From: Pristionchus mayeri
Lineage: Eukaryota; Nematoda; Chromadorea; Rhabditida; Neodiplogasteridae
Direction: 5' to 3'
DNA: 64,000 nt
Assembly (NCBI GenBank): GCA_036245805.1
Contig: BTRK01000006.1
Coordinates: 1,839,613 to 1,903,612, forward strand
Below, in pieces: positions 61,526 to 64,000 of the stretch; the stretch's first letter is position 1, and every line of letters starts with the position of its first letter. A program made the translations under genes and the position numbers. Below the pieces are notes generated by a model, which was not told where the DNA came from, searched no databases, and saw only the letters and a list, made by a program, of their open reading frames with translations.

Positions 61526-62967
61526 CAGTACCGTGCAAAATTTTCGCAACAAATTTGATGTTGTCATAACTTCGTTCAATATTGAGCTAGCGACTTATGG
61601 TTGGAAGCATTCGAGAGGTTCATGTCAGGAGAAAATACCCATATGGTGCATGGTCTGAAACATAATTATCGCGGGTTTCTAAACTGAATTTTCGGTATTA
61701 CAATTTTCATGTATTTTTTGAACCTCTACCATAAGTCGATGCTATCTTTCACGAACTGTGAGGAAAGTATAACCAATGATGTTTACAATCCACTATCTGA
61801 CTTGCTCGTTGCACATCGGAAAGAGCTAATATATCGATTTTCCGAGACTTCCGAGATGTGTTTGAAAGGCTATATCTTGGCTTCCAGTTGAGCGATAGGG
61901 CCCCTATTTCGCAGGTTCTATACACTAGTAGTGTAGAAACATTTTACCACGTTTGATAGTGATCAGACAACAAATTGGAAAAATCGAAAATTTTGGTCAC
62001 GAATTTTCATGCATGTGGAGACGACCTTTAACGCTATCGAAAAAATCCGATTTCTTGCACGTTTATGCAGAATCTGTCAATGAATAAGTATGCGAAATTG
62101 CGAAGTGATATAACTCTTCCAGCACATTTTACAGCCAAATAACCACAGAGGGTCAGATACTCATGCGCCATAAAACACGGAACAAGGTAAAATTGGATCT
62201 TATTCAAATTGCATAAAATGCACCTAACAGCTTTGCGAGTCCGTGCACATTTCTCATTGAATTGGAGCCAATTTTAATGAAACTCTCCCGTTATCCTAGG
62301 CCGACTTTCGCTTAGGACCATTTATGTCGACTTCAGCCATTCAGACTCTCTGTGGTTATTGGGCTGTAAAATGTGCAGGAAGAGCCATATCACTTCGCAA
62401 TTTCGCATACTTATTCATTAACATATTCTGCATAAACATGAAAGAAATCGAATTTTTTTCGATAGAGTTAAAGGTCGTCTCCACATGCATGAAAATTCGA
62501 GACCAAAATTTTTCGACTTTTCCAATTTCTTGTCTGATCACTATCAAACATGGTAAAATGTTTCTACACTACTAGTGTATAGTACCTGCGAAATAGGGGC
62601 CCTATCGCTCAACTGGAAGCCAAGATATAGCGGTTCAAACACATCTCGGAAGTCTCGGAAAATCGATATATTAGCTCTTTCCGATGTGCAAGCCAGATAG
62701 TGGATTGTAAACATCATTGGTTATACTTTCCTCACAGTTCGTGAAAGATAACATCGACTTATGGTAGAGTTTCAAAAAATACATAAAAATTGTGATGCCG
62801 AAAATTCAATTTAGAAACCCGCGATAATTATGTTTCGGGCCATGTACCATATGGATAGTTTCTCCTGATATTAACCTCTCGAATGCTTCCAACCATAAGT
62901 CGCTAGCTCAATTTTAAACGAAGTTATGACAACATCAAAATTGTTGCGAAACTTTTGCACGGTACTG
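61526..62967. mobile_element. 1.44-kb foldback element, TA-flanked
   Basis: Ends CAGTACCGTGCAAAA, with arms 61526 to about 62155 and about 62343 to 62967 that are highly similar reverse complements around a spacer of roughly 190 bp. TA lies on both sides (61524-61525, 62968-62969). A CAGT start plus TA duplication is typical of Tc1/mariner-type non-autonomous elements. Frames in the arms mirror each other and are not genes. Confidence 0.9.
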
Positions 62968-63059
62968 TACGTGACAGAATATATTATTTTCTCATATTTG
63001 CGAGTCAGTAAATACATTTTTATTGATTTTCATTGTCTAGGCAAATTGAATCACCTTTA

Positions 63060-64000
63060 TTGGGGTGTCCGGAAAGTTCGTATAATGCTTCGGAAAAAAG
63101 TCAGTTCGCGATCAAATGCTGTGATTGCGCAATTTGTTTGTCAACAATGTATTGCATCATTCTGACGTTGAGTATAGAGAGGATTTAATCAGTCTCCTAG
63201 TTGCTACATTGATTCTTGTGATGGACTCCCATCTCTACCTCCGAGCAGTTTTACTTCATTACTACCGTCTTGGCCGATCCGTGAAGGAGGCCCCCTCTGC
63301 CCTGGCCCAGTCGGAAGGAGCTGACGCCCCCTCCATACCCTTCTGCTATAAGTGGTTCTCCCGCTTCAAGAAAGGGGAGTTTGGTCTCGATGATCAACCC
63401 CGCTCTGGACGCCCTCCCTCCCTCGATCAGCCTCTCGTTCTCCGCACACTGAAGCCAAGCCCATGGCCAGTGTGCGTGAGTTGAAGAAGGATACTGGTAC
63501 TCCCAGATCAACGGTGTCCGATATCCTCCATCGATCTGGGAAGAAGCCGAAACTCCCACAAGTCCACAAGAAAAATCGTCCCCCGAACAGCTGAAAAATC
63601 GTGTTCAAGTCTGTCGGGAATTACTCCATCGTAGATCCAATCTTCGATGGGTCAATTCCATCATCGCTGCAGAAGAGAAGTGTATCATCGAGCGAAGATG
63701 ACCCAGAAGAAAATGGACGAGCTGAAGATCGAGAGGACTCCCCATCCATCGTATTCCCCGGATCTCTCCCCATGCGACTACCACTGCTTCCGCTCTCTCT
63801 CTGACTTCTGCAAAGGAAAGAAGTTCAAGAATCGAGATGAAGTTGTGAGGGCTTTAGTGAACTGGGCGGTCTCGAAGAAACCCGCATTCCGGAAGAGAGG
63901 AATCGAGACCCTGCCCAATCGCTGGAGGGAGGTAGTGAGAAGGAAGAGGGCATACATTGGTCACTGAGAATTGTAAAGCATTGAATAAAAAATAAAAACA
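63060..64000 (+). mobile_element. Mariner-like transposon copy 2, internally deleted
   Basis: Starts TTGGGGTGTCCGGAAAGTTC after TA (63058-63059) and runs past the window end, so its right terminal repeat is not visible. The transposase remnant is 63221-63967. The N-terminal frame (63125-63484) has the HTH and shares the same frameshift as copy 1. About 265 bp of the catalytic core is deleted near 63690, joining GTGTATCA to CGAGCGAAGATG and removing the first two catalytic acidic positions. A smaller rearrangement lies near 63560. The end (63647-63967) keeps SPDLSPCDYHCF and the stop. It cannot make transposase. Confidence 0.92.

Overview
The window looks like nuclear DNA from a nematode, probably a rhabditid or diplogastrid (inference). 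It has AT-rich spacers and very short introns with TTTCAG-type acceptors. It carries mariner and foldback DNA transposons, and broken copies of two conserved eukaryotic genes: a phosphatidylinositol transfer protein and eIF3 subunit h. There are no bacterial operons, and no tRNA or rRNA gene was recognised.

Layout. 1-874 is unique sequence with no recognisable gene. 875-31274 is one uninterrupted minisatellite of about 1,900 copies of a 16-bp unit, ACAACCAGGCATTTGT. It has a nested higher-order structure, and every very long open frame there is a by-product of a stop-free unit. 31275-32475 is a defective mariner transposon abutting the array, and a second, internally deleted relative runs off the right end (63060-64000). 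32476-36900 is a graveyard of inverted-repeat elements, including a 3.3-kb foldback with a younger TA-flanked element nested in only one arm.

37.6-44.4 kb and 55.2-60.2 kb hold minus-strand tandem paralogues of one multi-exon gene family. Its modules are an SHSS exon, a Gx3G repeat exon, an RS/K-rich exon, acidic STEDADNSG exons and short terminal exons. I do not recognise the family. The 37.6-42.8 kb copy is broken by a 735-bp element inside an exon (8-bp target duplication) and carries a 2.2-kb TTAA-flanked foldback in an intron. The 55.2-56.8 kb copy splices in phase through six exons. A further copy lies at 58.6-59.4 kb and small fragments at 43.4-44.4 and 60.1 kb.

47.4-48.0 kb is a plus-strand PITP pseudogene and 48.2-49.7 kb an eIF3h pseudogene; each has an in-frame stop. 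49.8-54.0 kb (minus) is the most complete gene: 12 exons encoding about 811 aa with an N-terminal THAP zinc finger, a cysteine ribbon, a DDE-transposase-like core and an acidic/RG-rich tail. A one-base deletion interrupts exon 8. THAP plus a DDE core suggests a Kolobok-like transposase or a domesticated relative. The window also contains a TTAA-flanked non-autonomous element of the kind such an enzyme could mobilise; that link is a hypothesis only.

The remainder is short inverted-repeat elements, dispersed duplicated blocks and AT-rich spacer.
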